A DNA stretch of 64,000 nucleotides from assembly GCF_900327275.1 (NCBI RefSeq), contig NZ_LS398548.1, positions 1,984,001 to 2,048,000 on the forward strand, read 5' to 3'. The notes beneath the pieces were generated by a model that was not told the DNA's origin, searched no databases, and saw only the letters and a program-made list of their open reading frames with translations. Shown piece by piece: positions 29,096-38,587 of this stretch; the stretch's first letter is position 1; every line of letters starts with the position of its first letter. This DNA is from Orientia tsutsugamushi (GTDB taxonomy: Bacteria > Pseudomonadota > Alphaproteobacteria > Rickettsiales > Rickettsiaceae). Position numbers and translations under genes: made by a program.

Positions 29096-30994
29096 ATGTT
29101 ATATAGGGTATTATTACTACAATTAATGTTTTTAATTGTAACAATCAATTCAATACATGCAAGATGGAAGTGTTATAATGACAGTAATTTAGAAATAATA
29201 CACTTCGAACAAAATATTATAGTTAATAGTGATGGTTCCAGTGAAGAGATAATAGAGCAGCAGGTAAAAATCCTCAATGAGGCTGGTCGTGAATTTTTTA
29301 CTAATTATATGCTAGAATATGATAGTGTACATTCTCAAATAGATATAATAATTGCTAAAACAATCTTCGAAGGAAAAGAATATAATGTAGATCTTAAATC
29401 AATTAAGAGCATGCCTTTAGCTAGTAGCAGGTATGGTTTTAAGCAACAGCAGCAGATTTTAATAAATTTTGCTAAAGTTGAAATTGGAGCAGAAATACAT
29501 TTAACATATACGAGAAAAAATAAGACATTTGCTGAAAATTATTATAGTGACTTATTTGAATTTGGTACTAATGGCTGGCAACAAAAAGCACATATAAAAA
29601 TTAATTCTGTATTACCTTTATATATTAAAATTAATGATCCACATAATGCCTTGAAAGTAAAAACAAGCTCCAAAGATAAGTTTCATTCAGCTGAAATAAC
29701 TTTAATTAAGCCATTAACCACTGAGTTAACAAATGAACCTGAAAACTCATTATTAAGCAATCAGCTTAAAACGTGGGTATCTGTTGCATCTACTAACACA
29801 TGGGAAGATGTAGCAAGCAAATTTACTGATGATTATTATAAAATACTAAATCAAAAATTACCGAAGTTATTTAAAACTATTGCTAATAAAGCACAAAAAT
29901 ATACAAAATCTGAAGATCAAATTAATTCTGTTACTTCAGATTTAATTCATGCAGTTCAATATCATGGAGATTATAGATCTATTAGATATGGTAGATTTGT
30001 ACCATGGAACTTAGAACAAACAGCTAATGCTCAATTAGGCGATTGTAAAGATTTCTCAATTAGTACAGCAGCAATTTTACAAAACATAGGTTACAAAGTA
30101 CAGCCAGCTTTTGTTAATAGAGGAGTACTGGCTTTTGAAACTAAATTATGGCTTCCTTCTGTAGAGCATTATAATCATGCAATACTTAGAGCAATAGATA
30201 AAGATGGCAAGTTATATTGGATTGATCCTACGAATTTTGTGAGTATGGCTGATGGGACTTTTCCTGATATCGCTAATAGAATGTCACTAGTATTAGATCC
30301 AGAAACTCCTAGCTATGATCAAATACCAAATATTAATCCAAATCATTCTCAGATGATAATAGAAGAGTCGATCTCAATGGCTAAAAACAATTCAGCTTAC
30401 TGGAAAGGGAAATTAATACTTCTAGGAGAGCAAGCATATTCAATAACTGGAGCAGAATTGAGATTTTCGCAACAGCAGATAAAAGATTTGATTTTTAAAT
30501 GGGCAAGTGGTTCTTTTTTAGAAGATGGCGATAAGATCAAAATTATCTTACCAGATCTGACATCAAGAACAGTGAAAGATTTAACTTTTGAGTATGAATA
30601 TAACAAGCCTAATTCCCTATTTAAATCTAACATGGGTTCAGTATTAGTACCACGGAATTATTTATCTCATATTTCTAATGCAGAGCCAGAGCAGATTGGT
30701 GATCTTTTTTTAGGTTCTCCATGCACTTTTATTCATCGAACTGTAATAAAAGATGTTAAAATAGAAAATATTAATGTCTTTAATTTTGAAATTGATACTC
30801 CATGGGTTTACATTCAAAGATCCTGTCAATATCAAGGCGATGATACAGAGATTACAGTTAAAATGATACTTCATAAATCTTTAGTATCAAATAAAGATCT
30901 AAAAAGTGATATATACAAAAAATTAAAAGACACTATTAAACAAAACTTTGAATCAACAGCAATAGTTTTTGATGATTCTAAAATGATGAAATAA
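29096..30994 (+). CDS. Exported DUF3857/transglutaminase-like protein, paralogue 1
   Basis: 632 residues with a signal peptide (LYRVLLLQLMFLIVTINSIH). The N-terminal beta-rich DUF3857-like region has EQQVKILNEAGREFFTNY. A transglutaminase-like core follows, with C317 in QLGDCKDFSISTAAIL, H361 in YNHAILRAID and D377 in WIDPTN, the expected Cys-His-Asp order. A long C-terminal beta region follows. A catalytic core in this arrangement acts as a protease or acyltransferase in known families; the substrate here is unknown. It is tandem with a paralogue 45 bases downstream. Confidence 0.82.
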   Translation: MLYRVLLLQLMFLIVTINSIHARWKCYNDSNLEIIHFEQNIIVNSDGSSEEIIEQQVKILNEAGREFFTNYMLEYDSVHSQIDIIIAKTIFEGKEYNVDLKSIKSMPLASSRYGFKQQQQILINFAKVEIGAEIHLTYTRKNKTFAENYYSDLFEFGTNGWQQKAHIKINSVLPLYIKINDPHNALKVKTSSKDKFHSAEITLIKPLTTELTNEPENSLLSNQLKTWVSVASTNTWEDVASKFTDDYYKILNQKLPKLFKTIANKAQKYTKSEDQINSVTSDLIHAVQYHGDYRSIRYGRFVPWNLEQTANAQLGDCKDFSISTAAILQNIGYKVQPAFVNRGVLAFETKLWLPSVEHYNHAILRAIDKDGKLYWIDPTNFVSMADGTFPDIANRMSLVLDPETPSYDQIPNINPNHSQMIIEESISMAKNNSAYWKGKLILLGEQAYSITGAELRFSQQQIKDLIFKWASGSFLEDGDKIKIILPDLTSRTVKDLTFEYEYNKPNSLFKSNMGSVLVPRNYLSHISNAEPEQIGDLFLGSPCTFIHRTVIKDVKIENINVFNFEIDTPWVYIQRSCQYQGDDTEITVKMILHKSLVSNKDLKSDIYKKLKDTIKQNFESTAIVFDDSKMMK

Positions 30995-31039
30995 AGATAC
31001 AGCATACCCTATTAAATAAAGCAGCTATTAAGGTAACTT

Positions 31040-32968
31040 ATGATATATAAAATCTTTAGAACTTTACTACAATTAGTATTATTAGTAATATTTATTAATC
31101 CCTCAAATGCAGAGTGGCAAAATTTAGACGATAGTGCAATAGAAATCAAAGCATACAATCTAGATATAGCCATCGATAAAGATGGATTAGAGGAATATTC
31201 TGTTTATATGCATGCCAAAATTCTTAAAGAGCAAGGTCGTATGTTTTTTGCTAGCTATCGGTTACCATATTTATATAGAGAAAATATTGATACAATAAAA
31301 ATATTAAAAGCTCAAACAATCTTGAATGGTAAAAAATATAATGTTTCTGCTGATTCTATAGAAGATAAACCATTAGCTGCTACAGGTCTTGATAATGATA
31401 TCTATAGACAGATATCAGTAACTTTTCCTAAACTAGAAATTGGAACAGAAATATTTCTAAAGTATAAGGTTACTTCTAAGTCTCCACTTGAAGGAGACTA
31501 TAGTGATATTCTAGGATTATTACCATATGGCTATCATAAAAAAATGCAAATCAATATTAATTCGAAATTACCATTGGATACTAAAATTAATGATCCATAT
31601 TGCAACCTACGTGTTAATACCAGTACTACAAAAATTAATAATGATGAACATACCAGTTCTGTTAAAATAACATTACTGAAGCCATTAACTAACATGTTAA
31701 AAAATGAACCAAAAGATTCTGTTCTAAATGAACAATATAATACTTGGGTTTCTGTCTCTACTATTAACAAATGGGAAAAATTGGGAGATAAATTAAGTAA
31801 GGATTACTTTAAAGTTATTAATCAACCGTTGCCAAAACTATTTGCTGCTATTGCTGAAGATGCAAAGCAGTATTCAAGTTATACAGAACAAATTAACTTT
31901 GTTACTTCAATATTTAATGAAAAAATACAATATATTCCAGGATGGCGTTCAACTAATGGTAAATTTATTCCTCGAGACTTAATTAAAGTTATAAACTCTG
32001 AAAAAGGAGATTGTAGAGACTTTATCGTTAGCATAGCTGCTATACTAAAAAATATAGGATATAAGGTGTATCCAGCTTTAATACGTGCAGGAGAAATCTT
32101 TACTGCGCCAGTATTGCATCTTCCTAATTTTTATAGTTTTGATTATGTAATACTTAAAGTGATTGATAAAGATGATAAGATATACTGGATTGATCCTTGC
32201 AATAGTTTAAGCATGGCTAATGGAATGTTTCCTAAGATTGCTAATAGAATGGCATTAGTACTTGATCCAGAAAGATCAAGTTATGAACAAGTATCAAGTA
32301 TTGATCCAAAACATTCACAAATAATCCATGACAGTACTCTAGAAATAGAAGGTAATATAACTAATTGGAAAGGTGCAATAAGTTATATGGGAGAAAACTC
32401 AGCTATTTCACTGCACAATAAATTGCTTTATATGTCTCAGCAACAAATCAAAGAATCATTTTTTAATGATATAAGTGGCATTTATTTAGAAGAGCATAAT
32501 AAGAAAAATATAACTTTACCAAGTGTTAATTTGAAGCTGCCAAGAATAGTTAAGGATGGGACCATTGAGTATGAATATAATACTGATTGCCAAATAAAAA
32601 AAACTAATGCAGGACCTGTTTTATTTGCTTCTATAGGATATAACTCAGTTTTTAACAATATAATCAGTGTCGCTCCAAAACAAATAGGAGATCTTTTTCT
32701 AGGTGCTCCTCATACAAATTATAACAAACTTGTAATCAAGAATCTAAAACTTAAAAATATTGATCATCTTAACTACACAATTGATACTCCATGGATTTAT
32801 GTTGAAAGATCATGCAAGCATCAAGGTAATGATACAGAAATCATATCTAAGATAGTTATACGACAGTCTTTAATACAAAATAATGATTTAAAAAGTGATG
32901 TATATAAAAAGCTGAAGGATGATATTGAACAACACTTTAGTAAAACTGCAATAGTTTTAGTTGAGTGA
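31040..32968 (+). CDS. Exported DUF3857/transglutaminase-like protein, paralogue 2 (catalytic His lost)
   Basis: 642 residues, the same architecture as its upstream neighbour: signal peptide IFRTLLQLVLLVIFINPSNA, DUF3857-like region, transglutaminase-like core, beta C-terminus. C325 (KGDCRDFIVSIAAIL) and D385 (WIDPCN) are kept. The segment aligned with YNHAIL of paralogue 1 reads FDYVIL, so the predicted catalytic His is Tyr369. The enzyme is probably inactive as a hydrolase and may serve as a binding or regulatory partner; that is inference. The frame is intact over its whole length, which argues against simple decay. Confidence 0.82.
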   Translation: MIYKIFRTLLQLVLLVIFINPSNAEWQNLDDSAIEIKAYNLDIAIDKDGLEEYSVYMHAKILKEQGRMFFASYRLPYLYRENIDTIKILKAQTILNGKKYNVSADSIEDKPLAATGLDNDIYRQISVTFPKLEIGTEIFLKYKVTSKSPLEGDYSDILGLLPYGYHKKMQININSKLPLDTKINDPYCNLRVNTSTTKINNDEHTSSVKITLLKPLTNMLKNEPKDSVLNEQYNTWVSVSTINKWEKLGDKLSKDYFKVINQPLPKLFAAIAEDAKQYSSYTEQINFVTSIFNEKIQYIPGWRSTNGKFIPRDLIKVINSEKGDCRDFIVSIAAILKNIGYKVYPALIRAGEIFTAPVLHLPNFYSFDYVILKVIDKDDKIYWIDPCNSLSMANGMFPKIANRMALVLDPERSSYEQVSSIDPKHSQIIHDSTLEIEGNITNWKGAISYMGENSAISLHNKLLYMSQQQIKESFFNDISGIYLEEHNKKNITLPSVNLKLPRIVKDGTIEYEYNTDCQIKKTNAGPVLFASIGYNSVFNNIISVAPKQIGDLFLGAPHTNYNKLVIKNLKLKNIDHLNYTIDTPWIYVERSCKHQGNDTEIISKIVIRQSLIQNNDLKSDVYKKLKDDIEQHFSKTAIVLVE

Positions 32969-33202
32969 GATATCAAAAAAGCTTATTATAATGCATAATA
33001 ATTAATAGTTCAATTTTATTACATTTAAAGTAAGAAAAATTGAATAAATTAATTGACATTAAGTGTGCAATATAGTATAACTTTTTGAAGTTATACTATA
33101 CTTTGAAACTTAGCATAACTTAGGCTTATAGCTGTTATATTTATTAGGTAACATGCCTAACTTAAAAGGTTAACTGTTTAGTATAATTGATTGTTAGTTG
33201 AA

Positions 33203-33290
33203 TTTTTAGCTTTACTGGTCAACATATAGGTTAGTTTCCATCTTCAGACCTTCCTGTTACAGACCATATGTTGACCAGTAAAGCTAAAAA
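33203..33290. repeat. Perfect 25-base inverted repeat (hairpin)
   Basis: The left arm at 33203-33227 (TTTTTAGCTTTACTGGTCAA...) is mirrored exactly at 33266-33290, with a 38-base loop. It could be a miniature element or a strong bidirectional terminator: the arms are followed by T runs on both strands. It lies in a 1-kb gene-free stretch between the transglutaminase pair and the RAGE debris. Its ends do not match the type A or B MITEs. Confidence 0.8.
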
Positions 33291-33650
33291 AATTAACTTC
33301 ACTCTAAACTACTGTATTAAAGACCATGTATTTTTTATAGTATGACACATTCATTACAATTAAACAACCACTAATTCACGATTTTTAAAATTATTTATTT
33401 TAATTTTAGCTTGCATAACAAACACTGTCAACTATTAAGAAAGATATAAGAAACAGCACGCTAAGAATACATGGTAAATAAAACTATTACAGCTTTTTCT
33501 ATGTATAGCTTAATTCATAAATATGGTTACACTTTGTAAAGTGCAAAAAACATCAGCAAAAAAAGTACTTAAATTAAGTAAACTACTTTAAGTATACTAA
33601 CCCAGTATAAAACAGTTATGTTATATACTTTTTGAAAAAGGTATTTAAAG

Positions 33651-33836
33651 TCACAGTGATATTTCATTCTGTTTGATTTTGCTTAAAGCAATTTTTTTCT
33701 CAGTAAGATTAAAATCAATAGAATAAGTCGATAAATACTCTAATATATATTCCCATCTTTTTCTATCATATGCTCCTGTAACATTAGTTCTTTTTGATAA
33801 ATACAAATCATAAACGGCAATAACATCTCATGCCTT
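33651..33836 (-). pseudogene. Unidentified coding remnant cut by a MITE
   Basis: About 60 codons on the minus strand read YDLYLSKRTNVTGAYDRKRW and then EYLSTYSIDFNLTEKKIALS before a TGA at 33651-33653. There is no start: upstream the frame meets a stop and then the type B MITE at 33845. I do not recognise the family. Codon texture is coding-like, so it is probably a remnant of a RAGE or phage-type gene. Confidence 0.45.
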
Positions 33837-33844
33837 TTGCTGCA

Positions 33845-33948
33845 TATAGTCATTTACAATGAAGTTTGCGTATAAAATATCATGTTGGTAAATCTTATGA
33901 TGCTATTGTCGCTTTTTCTATGCTCAAACTTCATTATAAATAACTATA
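33845..33948. repeat. IS630-derived MITE, type B (copy 2)
   Basis: 104 bases with TA-flanked inverted ends TATAGTCATTTACAATGAAG and a slightly diverged right end. The interior is the same as at 42651-42754 and reversed relative to 14690-14796. It interrupts the coding remnant at 33651-33836. Confidence 0.85.
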
Positions 33949-33969
33949 TCAGTGAGTTCTACGGTATAC

Positions 33970-34500
33970 TATGAACAAAAAACCGCTCTCTCATCTATTG
34001 GCTTTGCACCTTTTTATCTTATCATGAAATTTTAATCTCTTTGATTTGCCACAATAGCAAGTAAATCCAAGAAAATTATAACTTGCGATCTTCTTGCTTT
34101 GTTTGGCTAAATTTGCAGCATGGTCTCTACCAGATTTTATCATTTGTGATTTAGCTTCATCGATATTTAGCCCATACTTATTTAACATTTTATGCAAAAC
34201 ATCATAAAACTTTTTTACATCTATTTTCATTTTCAAAGACAAATACCATATCGCCGCAATAACTCATCATTCCTGTTTGTCGAATTAAGTTCTCTTTGCT
34301 GATTTTGGGAAACAAGCTATCTATAACATAATGCAGAGAGATATTAGCTAAGATTGGTGAAACAATTGAGCCTTGACGGCAACCTTCTTTGTTAGTAATA
34401 TAGTACCATTTTCTATAATTAGCGTTTCAATAGGTATCCTTAACAGCAATACTACCAAACGTTATCAAGAATACTATCAATCATTGCCTTAGTAGACTCA
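33970..34500 (-). pseudogene. Group II intron reverse transcriptase fragment
   Basis: Read leftwards in shifting frames, this shows RT landmarks: GCRQGSIVSPILANISLHYV (RT domain 4), then SYCGDMVFVFENE where the catalytic YADD is replaced by YCGD, then the X-domain-like YNFLGFTCYCGKSKRLKF at 33991-34242. There are several frameshifts and stops. It is a different lineage from the nearly intact intron at 55.7-58 kb. A second RT-like stretch GILRYTDDGIVIG lies near 34560-34640 on the same strand. No intron RNA domains are recognised here. Confidence 0.75.
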
Positions 34501-34769
34501 GTTATTGTGTATATCTACCTTATTTTATATGTTATTATTTTAACATATAAAAATTTAACCTATAACGATACCATCGTCAGTATATCTCAATATTCCAGTT
34601 ATTACTACTTCTTTCGTTAACCATTCACGCTAAAAAGTAATAGATATAAAATGGCTCATAGCGTAGTCTATGTAATTTGCGTTACGCTAAGAGAATACTG
34701 AAAGCATTTGAACTTTTGTAAGCTCTATATTTAACAGAAAAACTATCTCAATCTCAATCATTACTTAGT
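34501..34769. other. Gene-free RAGE debris
   Basis: No gene. The only readable piece is the short RT-like stretch on the minus strand near 34560-34640. The rest is AT-rich sequence with broken frames. Confidence 0.4.
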
Positions 34770-34905
34770 AGTAAAATTATAATTCAAACGGTAAAAATAG
34801 CAAATATTTATATCGCAAAATAATTTAGTAACGCGAAGGTGAGGTTTTATATGACTGATAAAATCAATGATTCAAACAATTTCAATAACATTTAATAAAA
34901 TGAGT
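34770..34905 (+). pseudogene. Duplicated leader and first codons of the TraA-derived primase gene
   Basis: Nearly identical to the reverse complement of about 52390-52505: the same AATTCAAACGGTAAAAATAG leader, the same ribosome-binding region AAGGTGAGGTTTTAT and the same opening MTDKINDSNNFNNI. It then hits a TAA. The body of the gene is missing here, but a later part survives at 35626-35843 behind two insertions. The 34906-35109 stretch between has nothing recognisable. Confidence 0.8.
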
Positions 34906-35109
34906 TAGCATCTTTTGCCAATATATTTTAAGTATTTCTTAACAAAAATTTATTCATATACTAAGTATTTCTGATATTGCTACCAGAAACACTTAAAATG
35001 CATGATTAGAATAAGGTAGTATATGAAAAGAAGATATAATGTAATAAAAAATCCCAAGTTCAATATAAGAAGATATGTTAGAGTATATTTGGAATAAGGA
35101 TTATAAGAA

Positions 35110-35254
35110 TAGACCTCTTTTGAAACTGGTTAAGGTAGTTCAAAATTATTGCTGATAAATATCGAAATATACGTAAAAGATTCAATCTTAGATTTAATTT
35201 GATCTCTGGCATTGATAATTTTGAACTACCTTAACCAGTTTCGAAAGAGGTCTA
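35110..35254. repeat. Palindromic MITE, type A (copy 3 of 3)
   Basis: 145 bases, TA-bounded, with arms starting TAGACCTCTTTTGAAACTGG. The interior matches the 3' end of the IS5-type transposase. It sits inside the shredded TraA-derived gene. Confidence 0.85.
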
Positions 35255-35276
35255 ATAAATTAACCGGAATATATGA

Positions 35277-35625
35277 TATAGTCATTTGCAATGAGGTGTG
35301 AGCATAGAAAAAAGCTACAATAGCATCATAAGATTTACCAAATTGAGTAATTTGATTTCTAATCCCTCTCTTAATATTAGCCTAAAACTTTTCTATCTGA
35401 TTTAAATCTGGAATGTAGTAGAAAAATAACTTTACAACCAACAGACTCTATTAACTCTTTAGTTTTTTGATTTATGAAACGCTGCATTATCCATTGCTAT
35501 CAATTTAGCAGGCTTTAACTCCTTAATTAATATCTCTTTGCACTCAAGCTTCAAATAATTTTGTATTACATACATACACCATTGTTACTTTTTTCTATGC
35601 TCAAACCTCATTACAAATGACTATA
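35277..35625 (-). mobile_element. Internally deleted IS630-family element
   Basis: 349 bases between type B terminal repeats (TATAGTCATTTGCAATGAGG at the left; ...CAAATGACTATA at the right). The minus strand still reads broken IS630 transposase: AIDNAAFHKSKN (DDE region) and, further on, a PDLNPIEKFW-like segment, with stops in between. It connects the type B MITEs to their parental IS630 family. It is inserted in the TraA-derived gene just before its VYVLHNNGVGTESSNIS stretch. Confidence 0.78.
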
Positions 35626-35843
35626 TATGTATATGTTCTTCATAATAATGGTGTAGGCACAGAAAGTTCTAACATAAGTGTGAAACGGAATGCAGAGCAA
35701 GACTGTTGTACTACAACATGTAGCTACAAAAAAAATGTTACTAACTTAATAGAGCAGCTTAGCCTAGCTAAAAACATACTCTATGCATTCACAATTATAG
35801 CAGAAGGTGCTGAAATAGCATTGAGCTTGCAACAGGCATGCAT
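35626..35843 (+). pseudogene. TraA-derived primase fragment interrupted by IS5
   Basis: Reads VYVLHNNGVGTESSNIS, then NLIEQLSLAKN and finally TIIAEGAEIALSLQQ. These align with three separate parts of the 620-residue protein at 50571-52433 (VYVLHNDGVGIESSNIS, NLIEQLSTAKT, TIIAEGAETALSLQQ). A large internal deletion therefore joined the linker to the Toprim motif before the IS5 copy at 35844 cut the rest away. The 87-residue ORF across this region is partly IS sequence. Confidence 0.8.
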
Positions 35844-36678
35844 TAGACTTCTTTCGAAACTAGAGAATGATGTAGAATAGTGTTATAAAGATCTGATTTG
35901 AGGTAATAATGAAATTCGATCAGATTAAAGAGTAAAAGGATGAAAAATTTAGTCGATTAACAGGAGTAAGGAAGGAAACTTTTCAAAGATGGTGGATATT
36001 TTGAGGAAAGCTGATGGCCTTAGAATACCTTAGAGGATACCGTACTTATTTCCATATAGGTCAGAACTATGGGATTAGTGAAAGTTCAGCATATAAAGCT
36101 GTAAAATGGGTAGAAGACACCCTAGTTAAACACCAAAACTTTGCTCTTCCAGGTCATAAAGCTCTAATGAAGAGTGATATGAATTCTTGATTGATGCTAC
36201 TGAGAGTCCTATAGAAAGACCTAAAAAAACAAAAATTCTATTATTCAGGGAAGAAGAAAAGGCATACACTAAAAACTCAAATAGTGGTAGATAAGAAAAC
36301 GCGCCAAGTAATATGTACAGATTTTTCTAACGGTAAAAAACATGACTTTAGATTATTTAAGAAATCCAAAATTCTTATCCATCCTAAGATGAAAGTGATT
36401 ACTGATACAGGATATCAAGGCATACAAAAAATTCACAATAATTCTGAATCACCAAAGAAAAAAAGCAAGAAAAATCCTTTAACTAAAAATGATAAAAAGA
36501 ATAATCGTAGGTTAGCAGCAGCAAGAGTTGTTAATGAAAACGTTATTGGTATGCTAAAACGGTTCAAAATTATTGCTGATAAATATCGAAATAGACGTAA
36601 AAGATTAGGTCTTAGATTTAATTTGATCTCTGGCATTTATAATTTTGAACTACGTCAACCAGTTTCGAAAGAGGTCTA
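35844..36678 (+). mobile_element. IS5-family element, defective copy
   Basis: 835 bases from TAGACTTCTTTCGAAACTAG to ...GAGGTCTA, with the same ends and TA flanks as the copy at 60182-61090. About 75 bases are missing relative to that copy, mostly from the first reading frame. It is inserted in the Toprim-coding part of the traA-like fragment. Confidence 0.88.
35909..36660 (+). pseudogene. IS5-family transposase, broken copy
   Basis: The first frame opens like the intact copy but has an early TAA (KFDQIKE then stop), frameshifts, and a deletion of the GGRKNKLNLEEQLLMVLEY region. The second frame, from 36284 (VDKKTRQVICTDFSNGKKHD through RRKRLGLRFNLISGIYNFEL), is open and continues past the IS end into neighbouring debris. 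No functional enzyme is expected. Confidence 0.85.
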
Positions 36679-36884
36679 TTATTACTTCAAATCAGATTTT
36701 TATAACACCATTCTACAATGCACTAAAAAAACATATGCTTTTAGAGCATACTTGATACCGTTATCCTTTTAATTTCTTTGTTCATATAATTTCTTCTCTT
36801 GCTAGTTATTTTATTCTATCTCCAAACTTTATCCATATCTTATTTCTTCTTCTATCTCCTTATCCTATTCTAGCGTTTATAGAG
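36679..36884 (-). mobile_element. Chimeric IS remnant: inverted IS5 leader fused to IS982 end
   Basis: Read on the minus strand, 36719-36884 matches the 8153-8310 terminal part of the IS982 relic, including the end AACGCTAGAATAGGATAAGG. Bases 36679-36718 match the 5' leader of the IS5 element in inverse orientation. The piece therefore records at least two rearrangements. Bases 36885-37019 hold nothing recognised. Confidence 0.7.
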
Positions 36885-37013
36885 TTTATAAATCATAAAC
36901 CAGAAGATGAAAATTTAGATATATTATCATGCGCTGGAATTGTCTTTGAAGAAGTAAACTCTATCTCCGCTTGTATGATTGTGTAGAAAAGTTAGCTAGC
37001 TATTATACACCAT

Positions 37014-37056
37014 TGTTGCTTTTTTCTATGCTCAAACCTCATTGCAAATGACTATA
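37014..37056. repeat. Solo right end of the IS630 (type B) element
   Basis: TTGCTTTTTTCTATGCTCAA followed by ...CATTGCAAATGACTATA is the right terminal region of the type B family; no left end is present nearby. Confidence 0.7.
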
Positions 37057-37062
37057 TATTGT

Positions 37063-37263
37063 GATACATCTTCTGTTAGTTGATCAATAGAGATTTTGTT
37101 TAAGCTCTGTTTCTGTTTTTTACGGCAATATATTTTTACTCCATACATATACTGTATTTTTTCCTACACCAAAACTTTTTGATTTTGATACTGTTTCAAA
37201 ATTGATTTTCTATCTTACCTTTGTAGCCAGTATTTTTTCTGAACAATCTATAGAATATGTCAT
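37063..37263 (-). pseudogene. IS630-type transposase N-terminal HTH fragment
   Basis: From the ATG at 37261-37263 the minus strand reads MTYSIDCSEKILATK, and after a shift NFETVSK...FGVGKNTVYVWSKNILP. This is the helix-turn-helix start of an IS630-family transposase, with stops. Just right of it is a terminal repeat of another IS630-like type (37272-37301). Confidence 0.65.
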
Positions 37264-37271
37264 ACTAATTA

Positions 37272-37301
37272 TTATAACTGTTTTATAGTAGCTTGGCTAT
37301 A
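37272..37301. repeat. Type C terminal repeat abutting the ankyrin gene stop
   Basis: TTATAACTGTTTTATAGTAG followed by CTTGGCTAT. The same 28-30 base terminus, in either orientation, occurs at 39261-39302, 39475-39504 and 48654-48681. It lies 3 bases from the stop codon of the ankyrin gene at 37304. Confidence 0.65.
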
Positions 37302-37303
37302 TA

Positions 37304-38587
37304 TCAACTTATATCTAACTCAGATTCACTTTGAGTTGATATACCTCCGCAAGCTCCATGTAATTCTAAATTACCATCTTGTAGCAAAGATTCTTCTATA
37401 TTACTCATATTTTTTAATATCTGATCGTTAGCTTCAACATGCAGTAGTTGATCTGACAACTGTAGCTTATGTCTCTCTAATTGCACTAATTCTATATAGA
37501 AGCAAAGTAAGTTTTTGTTTAATCGAAATTCATAAGCTAGTTGTGATAACAAAGTTTTAGAATTCACATTCTTAATCAGTTTATTAAAATCATCAAAGGT
37601 TCTATGTCTGTTTTGAATAAAATGACTTATAGCCATAGAGTCATTTAGCCGTTTATCTGACAAAACTTTGTTTTCAATAAAATATCCAGTATTTTTCAAA
37701 AAGTTAGCTGTGTTTAATAAAGCGTTTACTTTTTGAACAGTTATTTTATTCTGCATTGCAGTTACTATAGCTACTGAATAATCAGTAGCTCCATTTTGCA
37801 CTAATAGTTTAGTAATTTCATAGTTATCCTGCTCAATCGCTACATCTAATGGTGTACCTAACTTTCCATCTCCTGGAGATGTATTGTAATAATTTACATA
37901 CATTTGATGTTTTAATAATACTTTTATGGATTCCATGTAGTTTTGTTCAATACACTGATGCAGTAAAGTCTTAAATGTTGAGCCTAAGTCCAAAGTATGG
38001 ATTTTTCTTCCTGCTTTAGTTAGAAGATAATCTGTCATTTTAGCAAATGTTTGATCACTAACTATTAATTCCTGTGTTATAGAATTAACTTCAGTTAATT
38101 CGTTGATTAGATATGATAAAAGTCTTACACAGAAAGTTAATGTAGATATTTCTATTTTTTTAAATTTATCTTCTTCATTTCGAAATTTATAACATATATT
38201 ACACTCTACTTCATATTCCAATAAAAATTTTGTATGCTCTAAATGTCCTTTTACTACTTCTTGCTTTGCCATTTTCCATATACAGCGACCGGCTATAATC
38301 GCTTTTGCTTTTTCAACTTTACCATTGTCAAAAAGCTTGAAAATTAATTTTATGTGACTATCAGGCATTTTAAAAATAGGGCTACAGTACAACTCCTGAC
38401 TACTAACATGCTTTTGAAAAAACTTAAATAATTTCCATTCCTCTTTTGTGACTTCAGCTTTAACACGTTGTTTTACTTGTTTGATATTATTGCTCTCTTT
38501 GTAGCATAGCATGCTATTGTATGCTAAAGCAAATTGGTTAAATTTTATAGCATCAACTATGTATTTTACTACCTCATCTTCATTCAT
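37304..38587 (-). CDS. Ankyrin-repeat protein
   Basis: 427 residues. Recognisable ankyrin repeats lie in the middle: TFKTLLHQCIEQNYMESIKV followed by LLKH, and GTPLDVAIEQDNYEITKLLV followed by QNGA, near residues 205-270. The N-terminal 180 residues are helical with degenerate repeat spacing, and the C-terminus is helical and charged. There is no signal peptide, as for known Orientia ankyrin effectors, which are secreted by a type I route into the host cell. The role here is inferred from the family. The 3' end abuts an IS terminal repeat, so the original C-terminus (where such effectors can carry a secretion or F-box signal) may have been altered. Confidence 0.8.
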   Translation of the reverse strand: MNEDEVVKYIVDAIKFNQFALAYNSMLCYKESNNIKQVKQRVKAEVTKEEWKLFKFFQKHVSSQELYCSPIFKMPDSHIKLIFKLFDNGKVEKAKAIIAGRCIWKMAKQEVVKGHLEHTKFLLEYEVECNICYKFRNEEDKFKKIEISTLTFCVRLLSYLINELTEVNSITQELIVSDQTFAKMTDYLLTKAGRKIHTLDLGSTFKTLLHQCIEQNYMESIKVLLKHQMYVNYYNTSPGDGKLGTPLDVAIEQDNYEITKLLVQNGATDYSVAIVTAMQNKITVQKVNALLNTANFLKNTGYFIENKVLSDKRLNDSMAISHFIQNRHRTFDDFNKLIKNVNSKTLLSQLAYEFRLNKNLLCFYIELVQLERHKLQLSDQLLHVEANDQILKNMSNIEESLLQDGNLELHGACGGISTQSESELDIS

